Shown here in pieces: positions 1 to 7,532 of a stretch of DNA of 64,000 nucleotides (within the stretch, counting starts at the first letter, position 1; every line of letters begins with the position of its first letter). Source of the DNA: Levilactobacillus namurensis DSM 19117 (GTDB lineage: Bacteria > Bacillota > Bacilli > Lactobacillales > Lactobacillaceae); contig NZ_AZDT01000010.1 of assembly GCF_001434785.1 (NCBI RefSeq), positions 62,001-126,000 of the forward strand. Reading direction: 5' to 3'. The notes under the pieces are model-generated. The model was not told the DNA's origin. It was given only the letters and a program-made list of their open reading frames with translations, and ran no database searches. The position numbers were made by a program, and so were the translations under genes.

Positions 1-1167
1 CTGACTGCCCCGCTGACCAATCGCTGTCAGTTCCGCATATAGCTTAGCGACCGCCGGAACAGTTGCCGTCTGGGCTTGTAGCCCTTCCAACAAATTTGGT
101 GCCTGCGCAATCGCCCGAGCGATTGCAAACTGACCATCCGCTGGGCAGACCCGCAGCAGTTCATCAAAGCGTTGGGCCCACCGCCCAGTAGTCAGTGGCC
201 AATCCTGCTGAGATTTCACAGCCTGGGCCAGCAGGCGCTGTTGCTGAGCTAGCGTGAGCTGAGTAAACCGGGTCACCGCATCGGGGGCCGTATAAGCCTC
301 AGCGACCGTCAACGTTACCCGGTGTTCGAGGACGTACCCTGAAAATGCTGAGCCAACAGCATCCCCCAGATTCCCGCGGACAAGCTCTTGCACCAGTGCC
401 GCTTGTCCTAACAGATCACGGCGGTCCAACTCCCGTAACAGACCAGAGACCCGCGTCCACGCCCGAGGCGTTGGTCGCAGGTCATCGTCTGGTGTTGCCT
501 GGGTCACCGTTCCGGTCAGTTCTGCCGGGTGTTCGGTGAGATAAGTGGTCACTAAGGGACTGACCCGGGGCCCACCGGCCACCTGAGTCGTCGCCCAAGT
601 CAACCAAGTTGCGGGATCCGCCTGGAGCACTAATCGGGTGGTTCGGTCCACGATTGCCGCATCCCCAGGGGTCACCCCGTAATGGCTAGCCGCAAAGCCT
701 GCCATAGTTGCATCGGGGTTCTCCGCTAAGATCAGATGAACTTGCTGAGGAAGTTGCAACCCGTTGATCTGGCGTTGCAAGACCAGGTTCATCAGTTCAC
801 TTTGAACGGCTTGGGTCCCCCGGTTGAATTCGTCTAAGAACCAGATGATTTCCTGATCTGGGTATGCTTCTGCTTGCCGAATCAGGGCGACCAAGGTATG
901 CGAATAGCCAAACTGAACGTCGGCTAACCGGCCAAAATGTTTCGTCTGGACGAATGAGTCGCTGGTCAACGGGGGAACTGGAATCACCAGATCCCCCTTT
1001 TCAACCAAACTAACCACCGTCGTGAACAACTTGGCGCCTCGTTTTTGAGCCAGTTCCGCCACTAAGGCAGATTTCCCGATACCCGCCTCACCCACGATTG
1101 TGGGGACGCTATCGGTTGCCAAAACCACCTCAATCGCCTGTAAACATTCCGGATAAGTGAGTGCCAC
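1..1167 (-). CDS. AAA+ ATPase, MoxR-like, 3' end beyond the window
   Basis: The minus strand is open for 389 codons from a GTG at 1167 to the window edge, so the C-terminus is missing. The GTG is preceded by AGGAGG about 8 bases upstream. Walker A (GEAGIGKS, about residues 24-31) and Walker B (WFLDEFNR, about residues 109-116) are present, and the segment after them has the sensor-like LILAENPD. This is the pattern of MoxR-type AAA+ ATPases, which act as chaperone-like remodelers, often with a VWA-domain partner encoded next door; that partner would lie outside this window. Only 31 bases separate it from the upstream P-type ATPase and I see no terminator between them, so co-transcription is likely. 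The exact substrate cannot be inferred. Confidence 0.85.
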   Translation of the reverse strand, partial: MALTYPECLQAIEVVLATDSVPTIVGEAGIGKSALVAELAQKRGAKLFTTVVSLVEKGDLVIPVPPLTSDSFVQTKHFGRLADVQFGYSHTLVALIRQAEAYPDQEIIWFLDEFNRGTQAVQSELMNLVLQRQINGLQLPQQVHLILAENPDATMAGFAASHYGVTPGDAAIVDRTTRLVLQADPATWLTWATTQVAGGPRVSPLVTTYLTEHPAELTGTVTQATPDDDLRPTPRAWTRVSGLLRELDRRDLLGQAALVQELVRGNLGDAVGSAFSGYVLEHRVTLTVAEAYTAPDAVTRFTQLTLAQQQRLLAQAVKSQQDWPLTTGRWAQRFDELLRVCPADGQFAIARAIAQAPNLLEGLQAQTATVPAVAKLYAELTAIGQRGSQ

Positions 1168-1198
1168 GGCTAAGTTCCTCCTTTTAAAACGTTTAGGC

Positions 1199-3847
1199 TT
1201 ATTTTACCACGCGTCGTTGGAAGAACTTCACGATTTCTACAATGACCACCATCAAGATACCCGCTAAAACGACCACTGCCCACTGGTACAGGTCCAAGTG
1301 CGTGACGTGGAACATCCCGTTTAAGCCCGGAATCAAAATCGTCATGGCAAGTAACCCAAAGGCAATCGCAATCGCCCAGTTAAAGAAGGTGTTGCGCCAA
1401 AGCCCCACTTTGAAGATGGATCCGTGAATCGATTTCGAGTTAAAGGCGTGGAACAGTTGAATCAGACCCAACGTGGCAAAAGCCATGGTCAACGCATCGG
1501 CATGCGCCAAATCAGACGCCGCGTGCACCGGATACGTGATGGCAAACCAGTAAACGCCCAGAGTCAAGGCTCCTTCTAGGAACCCTTGATACAAGATGCC
1601 GTTGAGGACTCCACCAGAGAAGAAGTTCGACCGCCGACCACGTGGCGGCCGGTTCATCAGGTTCCGTTCCAGCGGTTCAATCCCCAGCGCAATGGCCGGT
1701 AAGGTATCCGTCACCAGGTTGATCCAGAGGATGTGCACGGGGGCCAGAATCTGCCAACCCAACATGGTCATCATGAAGAGCGTCAAGACTTCCCCTAAGT
1801 TAGCGGAAAGCAAGTATTGGATGGCCTTTTGAATGTTGGCAAACACCTTTCGGCCCTCTTCAACCGCCACCACGATCGTCGCAAAGTTATCGTCGGCCAG
1901 CACCATGTCACTGGCGCCCTTAGCTACTTCCGTTCCGGTGATCCCCATGCCAATTCCAATATCCGCAGCCTTTAACGCGGGCGCGTCGTTCACGCCATCC
2001 CCCGTCATTGCGACCACCTTACCGCGCTTCTGCCAAGCATTCACGATCCGGACCTTGTGCTCTGGCGCCACCCGCGCGTAGACGGCATAATCACCGACCC
2101 GCTTTTGGAACGTCGCATCGTCCATCGCGTCAAGTTCGGCCCCGGTCAAGACCGCCTGGGTCTCTCCGGGCTGGATGATGCCTAACCGCGCCGTGATGGC
2201 GGCCGCCGTATCCCGGTGGTCACCGGTAATCATCACGGGCCGAATTCCCGCCGCCTGAGCTTCTGCGACGGCTTGGGCTACTTCGGGACGCTCAGGGTCG
2301 ATCATGCCGACTAAGCCCGCAAACACCAACTCTTGTTCCGTATTTTCAGTAGTCAACTTAGTAGGAAGCTGGTCAACAATTCGGTACGCAAAACCTAAGA
2401 CCCGAATTGCCTGGGTCGCCAACTCATGGTTGACCGCCAAGACGTCTTGCCGTTGGGCCGTCGTAAACGCACTCACAGTCCCGTCTAAGTCCACCTGGGT
2501 CACCCGCTTCAGTAATTCATCCGGGGCCCCCTTAACGGCCACAAGGAAACGACCATCGTTCAACGGGTGGGCCGTCGTCATCAATTTCCGTTCTGAATCA
2601 AACGGAATCTCAGCGACCCGGGGTAGGGCCTTCAGCGTCTGATCGACTGGAAATTCACGGTCCAGCTGGTATTGAACCAACGCCGTTTCAGTCGGATCCC
2701 CTGCTAAGCCGTCCGCCATTTGCTGGGTATCGTTGCTGAGAATCATGACCCGAGCCAGCGGATCATCCGCCGTCACGGGTTGGTCGGCGGCTTCCATCAA
2801 GTGCCCGTTTTGGTAGACCTTTTCCACCGTCATCTTGTTTTGCGTCAGCGTTCCCGTCTTATCGGAAGCAATAACGTCCGTGCTCCCCAACGTTTCCACA
2901 GCCGGCAGCTTCCGCACTAACGCGTGGCGCTTAGCCATTCGCTGGGTCCCTAATGCCAAGGTGATGGTCACAATGGCCGGTAACCCTTCTGGAATCGCCG
3001 CAACGGCTAACGAAATCGCCGTTAACAGCATGTCGATCACGCTCTCCGTTCCCCGCCAAAGTCCTAAACCAAAAACCACGGCCGCGATAATCAAAATGAG
3101 GACCGTTAACGCTTTTCCTAATTGCATCAAGTTGAGCTGGAGTGGCGTTGTCGTCTCATCCGCTGCTTCCAGCATCCCCGCGATTCGGCCCACTTCCGTC
3201 TGCATCCCGGTCGCAATCACGACTCCGGTCGCCCGGCCATAGGTCACGTTACTGTTCATAAACGCCAGGTTCGTCCGGTCACCCAACCCTAAGTTGTCCT
3301 GCGTCAACGTCGCACTGGTCTTCTCCACCGGAACCGATTCCCCGGTCAACGCCGATTCTTCGACCTTAAGCCCCGCGACGTCTACTAACCGCAGATCAGC
3401 TGGGACCACGTCACCGGCCTCCAGTAAGACCACATCCCCAACCACTAATTCGTCACTCTTGACCGTCAGAACTTCTCCGTTCCGGCGAATCGTCGCGTTG
3501 GGGGCCGACATCTCCTTTAACGCGTTAATGGCTTCTTCAGCCTTCGCTTCCTGGAACACCCCGAACACGGCATTGAGAATCACCACTAACAGAATGATCA
3601 CGGCATCGACCATTTCTCCGGTCAACCCGGCAATCAATGCGGCGACCAGTAAGACAATGATCATTAAATCCTTGAACTGACCTAAAAAGCGTTGGATGAG
3701 CGTGGTTTTCTTTTGCTGATTCAACGCATTTTTGCCGTTTTGGGCCAGTCGTTGGGCCGCCACGTCAGGGGATAATCCCTGTTCCGTGGTGGCTAACGTT
3801 TGATAAATCTGGGTAATGGGTTGCTGATACAGCGGTGTTTTCGTCAT
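1199..3847 (-). CDS. P-type (P2A) cation-transporting ATPase, probable Mn2+/Ca2+ exporter
   Basis: An 882-residue P2A ATPase that moves divalent cations out of the cytoplasm using ATP. Visible motifs are TGES (168-171, actuator), IPEGLP (285-290, TM4 metal site), DKTGTLT (329-335, phosphorylated Asp329), TGDGVNDAP (hinge) and INLVTD in TM6, whose Asn and Asp are cation ligands in calcium pumps. About ten membrane segments are visible. The start at 3847 has AGGAGGAA just upstream; an in-frame start 32 codons earlier would read back through the leader and is rejected. Homology alone would say calcium pump, but the leader looks like a yybP-ykoY manganese riboswitch. Pumps with this leader in Lactococcus (YoaB) and Streptococcus (MgtA) are tied to manganese efflux, so Mn2+ export is the better inference. 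It probably shares a transcript with the downstream AAA+ gene. Confidence 0.93.
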   Translation of the reverse strand: MTKTPLYQQPITQIYQTLATTEQGLSPDVAAQRLAQNGKNALNQQKKTTLIQRFLGQFKDLMIIVLLVAALIAGLTGEMVDAVIILLVVILNAVFGVFQEAKAEEAINALKEMSAPNATIRRNGEVLTVKSDELVVGDVVLLEAGDVVPADLRLVDVAGLKVEESALTGESVPVEKTSATLTQDNLGLGDRTNLAFMNSNVTYGRATGVVIATGMQTEVGRIAGMLEAADETTTPLQLNLMQLGKALTVLILIIAAVVFGLGLWRGTESVIDMLLTAISLAVAAIPEGLPAIVTITLALGTQRMAKRHALVRKLPAVETLGSTDVIASDKTGTLTQNKMTVEKVYQNGHLMEAADQPVTADDPLARVMILSNDTQQMADGLAGDPTETALVQYQLDREFPVDQTLKALPRVAEIPFDSERKLMTTAHPLNDGRFLVAVKGAPDELLKRVTQVDLDGTVSAFTTAQRQDVLAVNHELATQAIRVLGFAYRIVDQLPTKLTTENTEQELVFAGLVGMIDPERPEVAQAVAEAQAAGIRPVMITGDHRDTAAAITARLGIIQPGETQAVLTGAELDAMDDATFQKRVGDYAVYARVAPEHKVRIVNAWQKRGKVVAMTGDGVNDAPALKAADIGIGMGITGTEVAKGASDMVLADDNFATIVVAVEEGRKVFANIQKAIQYLLSANLGEVLTLFMMTMLGWQILAPVHILWINLVTDTLPAIALGIEPLERNLMNRPPRGRRSNFFSGGVLNGILYQGFLEGALTLGVYWFAITYPVHAASDLAHADALTMAFATLGLIQLFHAFNSKSIHGSIFKVGLWRNTFFNWAIAIAFGLLAMTILIPGLNGMFHVTHLDLYQWAVVVLAGILMVVIVEIVKFFQRRVVK

Positions 3848-3900
3848 ATTTCTTCCTCCTGCATGACTGTGCCGTACCGCGGGTCCCACTTTCTTTGGAT

Positions 3901-3955
3901 AAAAGAAAATGAGACCTACGCGCGTACACATACTTGTGAACACACATAAGTCTCA
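3901..3955 (-). terminator. Riboswitch-controlled intrinsic terminator
   Basis: A 16-bp stem (3955-3940 with 3925-3910), all Watson-Crick or G-U pairs, closed by a 14-base loop and followed by TTTTCTTTT (3909-3901). The 5' arm contains CTTATG, the P1 strand of the manganese aptamer, so it can form only when the aptamer is not closed. It sits in the leader, 54 bases before the ATPase start codon. Confidence 0.88.
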
Positions 3956-4038
3956 CCATTTAAGGTAATCCCGGAACGTCTTCTTGCTGACGAGATTATC
4001 ACAGATTTTATTCTGCCAGTTACTCCCTTATGATTGTA
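3940..4038 (-). promoter_or_regulatory. yybP-ykoY manganese riboswitch (aptamer)
   Basis: The leader RNA carries CATAAG followed directly by GGGAGTAAC (4032-4018), matching the family's conserved 5' strand and L1 loop. Its P1 partner CTTATG is at 3950-3945, directly after GTGAGAC (3956-3950), matching the conserved 3' loop. Inside are two hairpins, CAGA/TCTG and CGTC/GACG, the latter nested in TAATC/GATTA. The P1 3' strand is also part of the terminator stem, so aptamer and terminator exclude each other. This predicts an ON switch: bound Mn2+ stabilises P1 and lets transcription proceed. Identification is from remembered consensus, not a covariance search. Confidence 0.85.
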
Positions 4039-4043
4039 AGGTG

Positions 4044-4072
4044 AGTATACCGAAATTTTCGTGAAATGTCTA
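4044..4072 (-). promoter_or_regulatory. Promoter of the P-type ATPase transcript
   Basis: TAGACA (4072-4067) and TATACT (4049-4044) with a 17-base spacer, close to the sigma-A consensus. Transcription would start just before the riboswitch aptamer. Confidence 0.8.
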
Positions 4073-4078
4073 TGAAAA

Positions 4079-5527
4079 TTACTTCTTCCGGCGTTTGCCC
4101 TTCAACCGTTTGCGCTTTTTCTTCTTCATTTGACGCGACATCCGGTTCAAGGCCATCTTTTGCATCCGGCCGGACAAACCGCCGCCCATACCGGCTTGAC
4201 CCATCATCTGTTCCATGCCGGACATGTTGCCCTTGGACATCTGGTTCATCATTTTCTTCATCTGGTTGAACTGCTTGATCATCCGGTTAACTTCGTGAAT
4301 CGGTCGTCCAGAACCGGCCGCAATTCGCCGTCGCCGTGAGGGATTCAAGAGGTCGGGGTTAGTCCGTTCAGCGGGCGTCATTGAATAGACTACCGCCTTT
4401 AAGTGTCCCATATCTTTCGGGTCGACCTGAACGTTCTTCATCGCCGGATTGTTCGCCATCCCCGGAATCATCTTCATCAAGTCTTCCATCGGCCCCATCT
4501 TCTGAATCTGGTCGATCTGGTCAATGAAATCATTGAAGTCAAAGGAATTTTCCTGAATCTTTTCAGTCAACTCTTGGGCTTGCTTGGCGTCGTATTCCTT
4601 CTGGGTCTTTTCAATCAGGGACAGCATGTCCCCCATTCCCAGGATCCGTGAAGCCATCCGGTCGGGGTGGAAGACGTCTAATTGCGTCATCTTTTCCCCT
4701 TGCCCGATGAACTTGATTGGCTTGCCGGTCACGGCCCGAATCGACAGTGCCGCCCCACCACGGGTGTCCCCGTCTAACTTGGTCAAGACGACCCCGGTCA
4801 CGTCCAACTTGTCGTTGAACCCTTCAGCCGTAGCCACGGCGTTTTGCCCGGTCATGGCATCTACCGTCAGTAAGATTTCATTCGGGTGGGCTAAGGCCTT
4901 GATATTAGCCAGCTCATCCATCAATTGTTCATCAATCTGCAACCGTCCGGCGGTATCGATGATCACGTAGTCGTTATGGTTGGCTTCGGCTTGAGCTAAC
5001 CCCTGACGCACGATTTCCACGGGGTCGACATCCGTGCCCAATTGAAAGACGGGGACGTCGATTCCCGCAGCTACCTGGACTAATTGATCAATCGCGGCTG
5101 GCCGATAAACGTCGGCCGCAATCATTAACGGCCGTGCCTTTTCCTCGTTCTTCAACCGTAAAGCCAGTTTCCCGGCCGTGGTGGTCTTCCCGGCCCCTTG
5201 CAACCCGACCATCATGATGATTGTCGGAATCTTCGGTGCTTTATTCAGGGGAACCGCTTCGTCCCCCATGGTCTTGGTCAACTCTTCGTCAACGATCTTG
5301 ACGATTTGTTGCGCTGGATTCAAGCCCTCGAGGACGTCGGCCCCCATCGCCCGTTCACGAACTTGCTTCACAAAGTCTTTTACGACCGTAAAGTTAACGT
5401 CGGCTGCCAACAGGGCGAGTCGAATCTCGCGCATGGTCTCTCGCAGGTCACTTTCGGAAACCTTTCCTTTTCCGCGCAACTTCCGCATTGCATTCTGTAA
5501 TCGTTCGGTCAATCCTTCAAACGCCAT
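4079..5527 (-). CDS. ffh: Signal recognition particle protein Ffh
   Basis: The SRP54 GTPase binds signal sequences on ribosomes and hands them to FtsY at the membrane. The 482-residue protein has the N domain (about 1-90), the G domain with GLQGAGKTT (108-116), DTAGR (191-195) and TKLDG (249-253), and the methionine-rich M domain (about 300-482). It ends in a very basic Lys/Arg tail. The ATG at 5527 has AGGTGG 8 bases upstream; an ATG four codons earlier lacks a site. It follows ylxM with a 19-base gap, the usual arrangement in Firmicutes. Confidence 0.97.
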   Translation of the reverse strand: MAFEGLTERLQNAMRKLRGKGKVSESDLRETMREIRLALLAADVNFTVVKDFVKQVRERAMGADVLEGLNPAQQIVKIVDEELTKTMGDEAVPLNKAPKIPTIIMMVGLQGAGKTTTAGKLALRLKNEEKARPLMIAADVYRPAAIDQLVQVAAGIDVPVFQLGTDVDPVEIVRQGLAQAEANHNDYVIIDTAGRLQIDEQLMDELANIKALAHPNEILLTVDAMTGQNAVATAEGFNDKLDVTGVVLTKLDGDTRGGAALSIRAVTGKPIKFIGQGEKMTQLDVFHPDRMASRILGMGDMLSLIEKTQKEYDAKQAQELTEKIQENSFDFNDFIDQIDQIQKMGPMEDLMKMIPGMANNPAMKNVQVDPKDMGHLKAVVYSMTPAERTNPDLLNPSRRRRIAAGSGRPIHEVNRMIKQFNQMKKMMNQMSKGNMSGMEQMMGQAGMGGGLSGRMQKMALNRMSRQMKKKKRKRLKGKRRKK

Positions 5528-5546
5528 TAAACTTGCCACCTAACTT

Positions 5547-5888
5547 TCATTGTTCTTCTAAGTTCTCTAAGCCTGCGACCAGTCGGTTCAGTTCCGCGTC
5601 ATGGGGATAATGCGCCTTGACGTAAGACTGAATCTCATCGGCCTGGTCGTTTCTGGCTGTAAATTCTTGATAAAGATGCAACTTGGCCTCGTAGGCCTCC
5701 AGAATCTTTTCGGTCCGCCGGAGATTATCGTAGACGGCCTGACGGCTCACGTTAAATTCCTCAGCGATTTCTCCCAAGGAATAGTCATCGCCATAGTACA
5801 ACTGCATATAGTTGTTTTGTTTGGTCGTCAATAACGGCTGGTAGAACGCAAAGAGGGAATTAATCCGATAATTCTTTTCCAGTTCCAT
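5547..5888 (-). CDS. ylxM: YlxM, putative SRP-associated DNA-binding-like protein
   Basis: A 113-residue YlxM/p13 family protein with a sigma-70 region 4-like helix-turn-helix: the segment around residues 35-60 ([22 protein letters not shown]) reads as a clear HTH. In streptococci YlxM takes part in SRP assembly and modulates Ffh/FtsY GTPase activity. It is the first gene of the ylxM-ffh operon, with GAGGAGGG upstream of the ATG and its own promoter. The link to SRP rests on family knowledge and on the fixed linkage to ffh. Confidence 0.95.
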   Translation of the reverse strand: MELEKNYRINSLFAFYQPLLTTKQNNYMQLYYGDDYSLGEIAEEFNVSRQAVYDNLRRTEKILEAYEAKLHLYQEFTARNDQADEIQSYVKAHYPHDAELNRLVAGLENLEEQ

Positions 5889-5921
5889 AATTACGCCCTC
5901 CTCAAAGTGTCACACTCTATT

Positions 5922-5950
5922 AGAGTACCGATTTTTCGCGCGCTCGTCAA
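5922..5950 (-). promoter_or_regulatory. Promoter of ylxM-ffh
   Basis: TTGACG (5950-5945), a 17-base spacer and TACTCT (5927-5922). The -10 overlaps the 13-base palindrome actctattagagt (5915-5927), which could be an operator or chance. The -35 is good and the -10 weak. Confidence 0.6.
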
Positions 5951-5978
5951 TTTTTTTCACGACGACCGTTCCGGTTCT

Positions 5979-6020
5979 TAAAAAACGGGTATGACCGTTA
6001 ACCGCCATACCCGTTAAAAA
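5979..6020 (-). terminator. Terminator after ftsY
   Basis: Inverted repeat AACGGGTATG (5984-5993) and CATACCCGTT (6006-6015) with a 12-base loop, followed on the minus strand by TTTTT. It separates the rnc-smc-ftsY transcript from ylxM-ffh. Confidence 0.85.
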
Positions 6021-6044
6021 CTCTATTCTAAAGCGTTAAGCGCC

Positions 6045-7532
6045 CTACTTCTGGCCTAAAGCCGCCGGGTCAATCAAGCCCTTGAACAAGCCGTAGACAA
6101 ATTCACTTGGATTGAACGGTCGCAAATCGTTGATCTGTTCCCCAAGTCCGATGAATTTGACGGGAACGTGCAGCTCGTTGCGAATCGCCAACACGATTCC
6201 CCCACGGGCCGTTCCGTCCAACTTAGTCAAAACGATTCCCGTAACGTCCGTTGATTCCTTAAACAGCTTAGCTTGGGTCAACGCATTTTGTCCCGTAGTC
6301 GCATCCAGAACCAATAGAACTTCATGGGGGGCCGTTGGGATTTCCCGGGTGATGATCCGCTTCATCTTCGACAGCTCGTTCATCAAGTTGACCTTGTTCT
6401 GCAGCCGACCAGCCGTATCTACGAATAAAATATCATAATCTTCGGCCTTAGCCTTCTTGACCGCGTCGAAGACCACCGCTGCTGGATCAGATTGCGGCTT
6501 CCCCTTTACGATATCGACCTGGCTGCGCTTAGCCCACACATCCAGTTGCTCGGTAGCTCCGGCCCGGAACGTATCGGCCGCCGCCAGTAGGACCTTCTTC
6601 CCATCCTGGTGGTACCGGTGAGCCATCTTCCCGATGGTCGTAGTCTTCCCGACACCGTTGACCCCGACAAACAGGATTACGGTCGGTCCGTCCGATGCAA
6701 CGTTCAGCGCGGTACTTTCTTCCTTTTCCCCGGCCTGGTCGTAGATTTCGACCATCTTTTCAACAATGACGTTTTGGACGTCCTGGGACCGCTTAGCGTT
6801 TTGCAGCTTTACTTCATCCCGCAGCTCGTCACTCAACTTCACCGCCATGTCAAAACCCACATCGGCGCCAATCAGCGTTTCTTCGAGGTCGTCGAAGAAG
6901 CCTTCATCGACGTGCCGGAAGTTCGCCAGCAAGGCGTTCAGGCGTTCCCCGAACGTGTGGCGGGTCTTCTCCAGACCCTTCCCATAAAGTTGCTCATCAC
7001 TGGCTTCACTGGTCGGCTCAGCGGGTGCGGCGGGCGTGTCTTTAGATTCTTCAGCCGCCACAACTTCCGGAGTCGTCGATGCCTCAGTCGCCACCGCTTC
7101 CTGCGGGGCGTCACTGCCACTAGTTTCCGTTGTGTCTCCGGTGTCACTTAGCGTTTGGGCAGACCCCACCTCTGAGGTCACAGAAGGTGTCGCTTCACTA
7201 GTCAACGTGACGGTACTCGTGGCCTCTTCGGCCGCAGACGTCTCATCCGCGACGCTGGTTGCTAAACTCGTTTGGCTTTCAGCCGGTGCAGCGCTAGTCG
7301 GTGCGGCGACGCCTGAGTCCGTCGTCAGTGTCTGGGGTGCTTCTACAGCAGACACCTGGCCTCCCTGACTGGCGGACACTGATGACGCAAGCTTGGCGCT
7401 AACACTAGCGGACACACTGCTGTCACTAAGGCTAGTGTCTGTGCTACTCAGTGACTGTTCGGTGACTGATGCCTCACTAGTCGGTGTTGCCGACTTCTTC
7501 GCTCGGCGACGAAAGATATCAAATAATCCCAT
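6045..7532 (-). CDS. ftsY: Signal recognition particle receptor FtsY
   Basis: Membrane-associated SRP receptor GTPase. The 495-residue protein has a basic start (FRRRAKK, 8-14), then roughly 170 residues of low-complexity Ser/Thr/Ala/Glu sequence (about 15-185), then the NG domain with GVNGVGKTTT, DTFRAGATEQL, DTAGR and TKLDGTARGG. The acidic A region is longer than that of many FtsY proteins and probably helps membrane association. Its ATG overlaps the smc stop codon by one base (TAATG), implying translational coupling. Confidence 0.97.
   Translation of the reverse strand: MGLFDIFRRRAKKSATPTSEASVTEQSLSSTDTSLSDSSVSASVSAKLASSVSASQGGQVSAVEAPQTLTTDSGVAAPTSAAPAESQTSLATSVADETSAAEEATSTVTLTSEATPSVTSEVGSAQTLSDTGDTTETSGSDAPQEAVATEASTTPEVVAAEESKDTPAAPAEPTSEASDEQLYGKGLEKTRHTFGERLNALLANFRHVDEGFFDDLEETLIGADVGFDMAVKLSDELRDEVKLQNAKRSQDVQNVIVEKMVEIYDQAGEKEESTALNVASDGPTVILFVGVNGVGKTTTIGKMAHRYHQDGKKVLLAAADTFRAGATEQLDVWAKRSQVDIVKGKPQSDPAAVVFDAVKKAKAEDYDILFVDTAGRLQNKVNLMNELSKMKRIITREIPTAPHEVLLVLDATTGQNALTQAKLFKESTDVTGIVLTKLDGTARGGIVLAIRNELHVPVKFIGLGEQINDLRPFNPSEFVYGLFKGLIDPAALGQK

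Noticed and set aside
2835-3242. Plus-strand open frame of 135 codons in the P-type ATPase gene
   Set aside because: A shadow of a strongly coding minus-strand gene; Ser/Ala/Thr-rich translation typical of antisense frames, no Shine-Dalgarno.
3848-3943. Upstream in-frame start of the P-type ATPase
   Set aside because: It would translate the riboswitch terminator, lacks a ribosome site and adds 32 residues unlike the family.
6609-7151. Open frame of 180 codons on the plus strand inside ftsY
   Set aside because: It is antisense to the ftsY NG domain and low-complexity region, has no good ribosome site and no family-like sequence; the ftsY frame is clearly coding.
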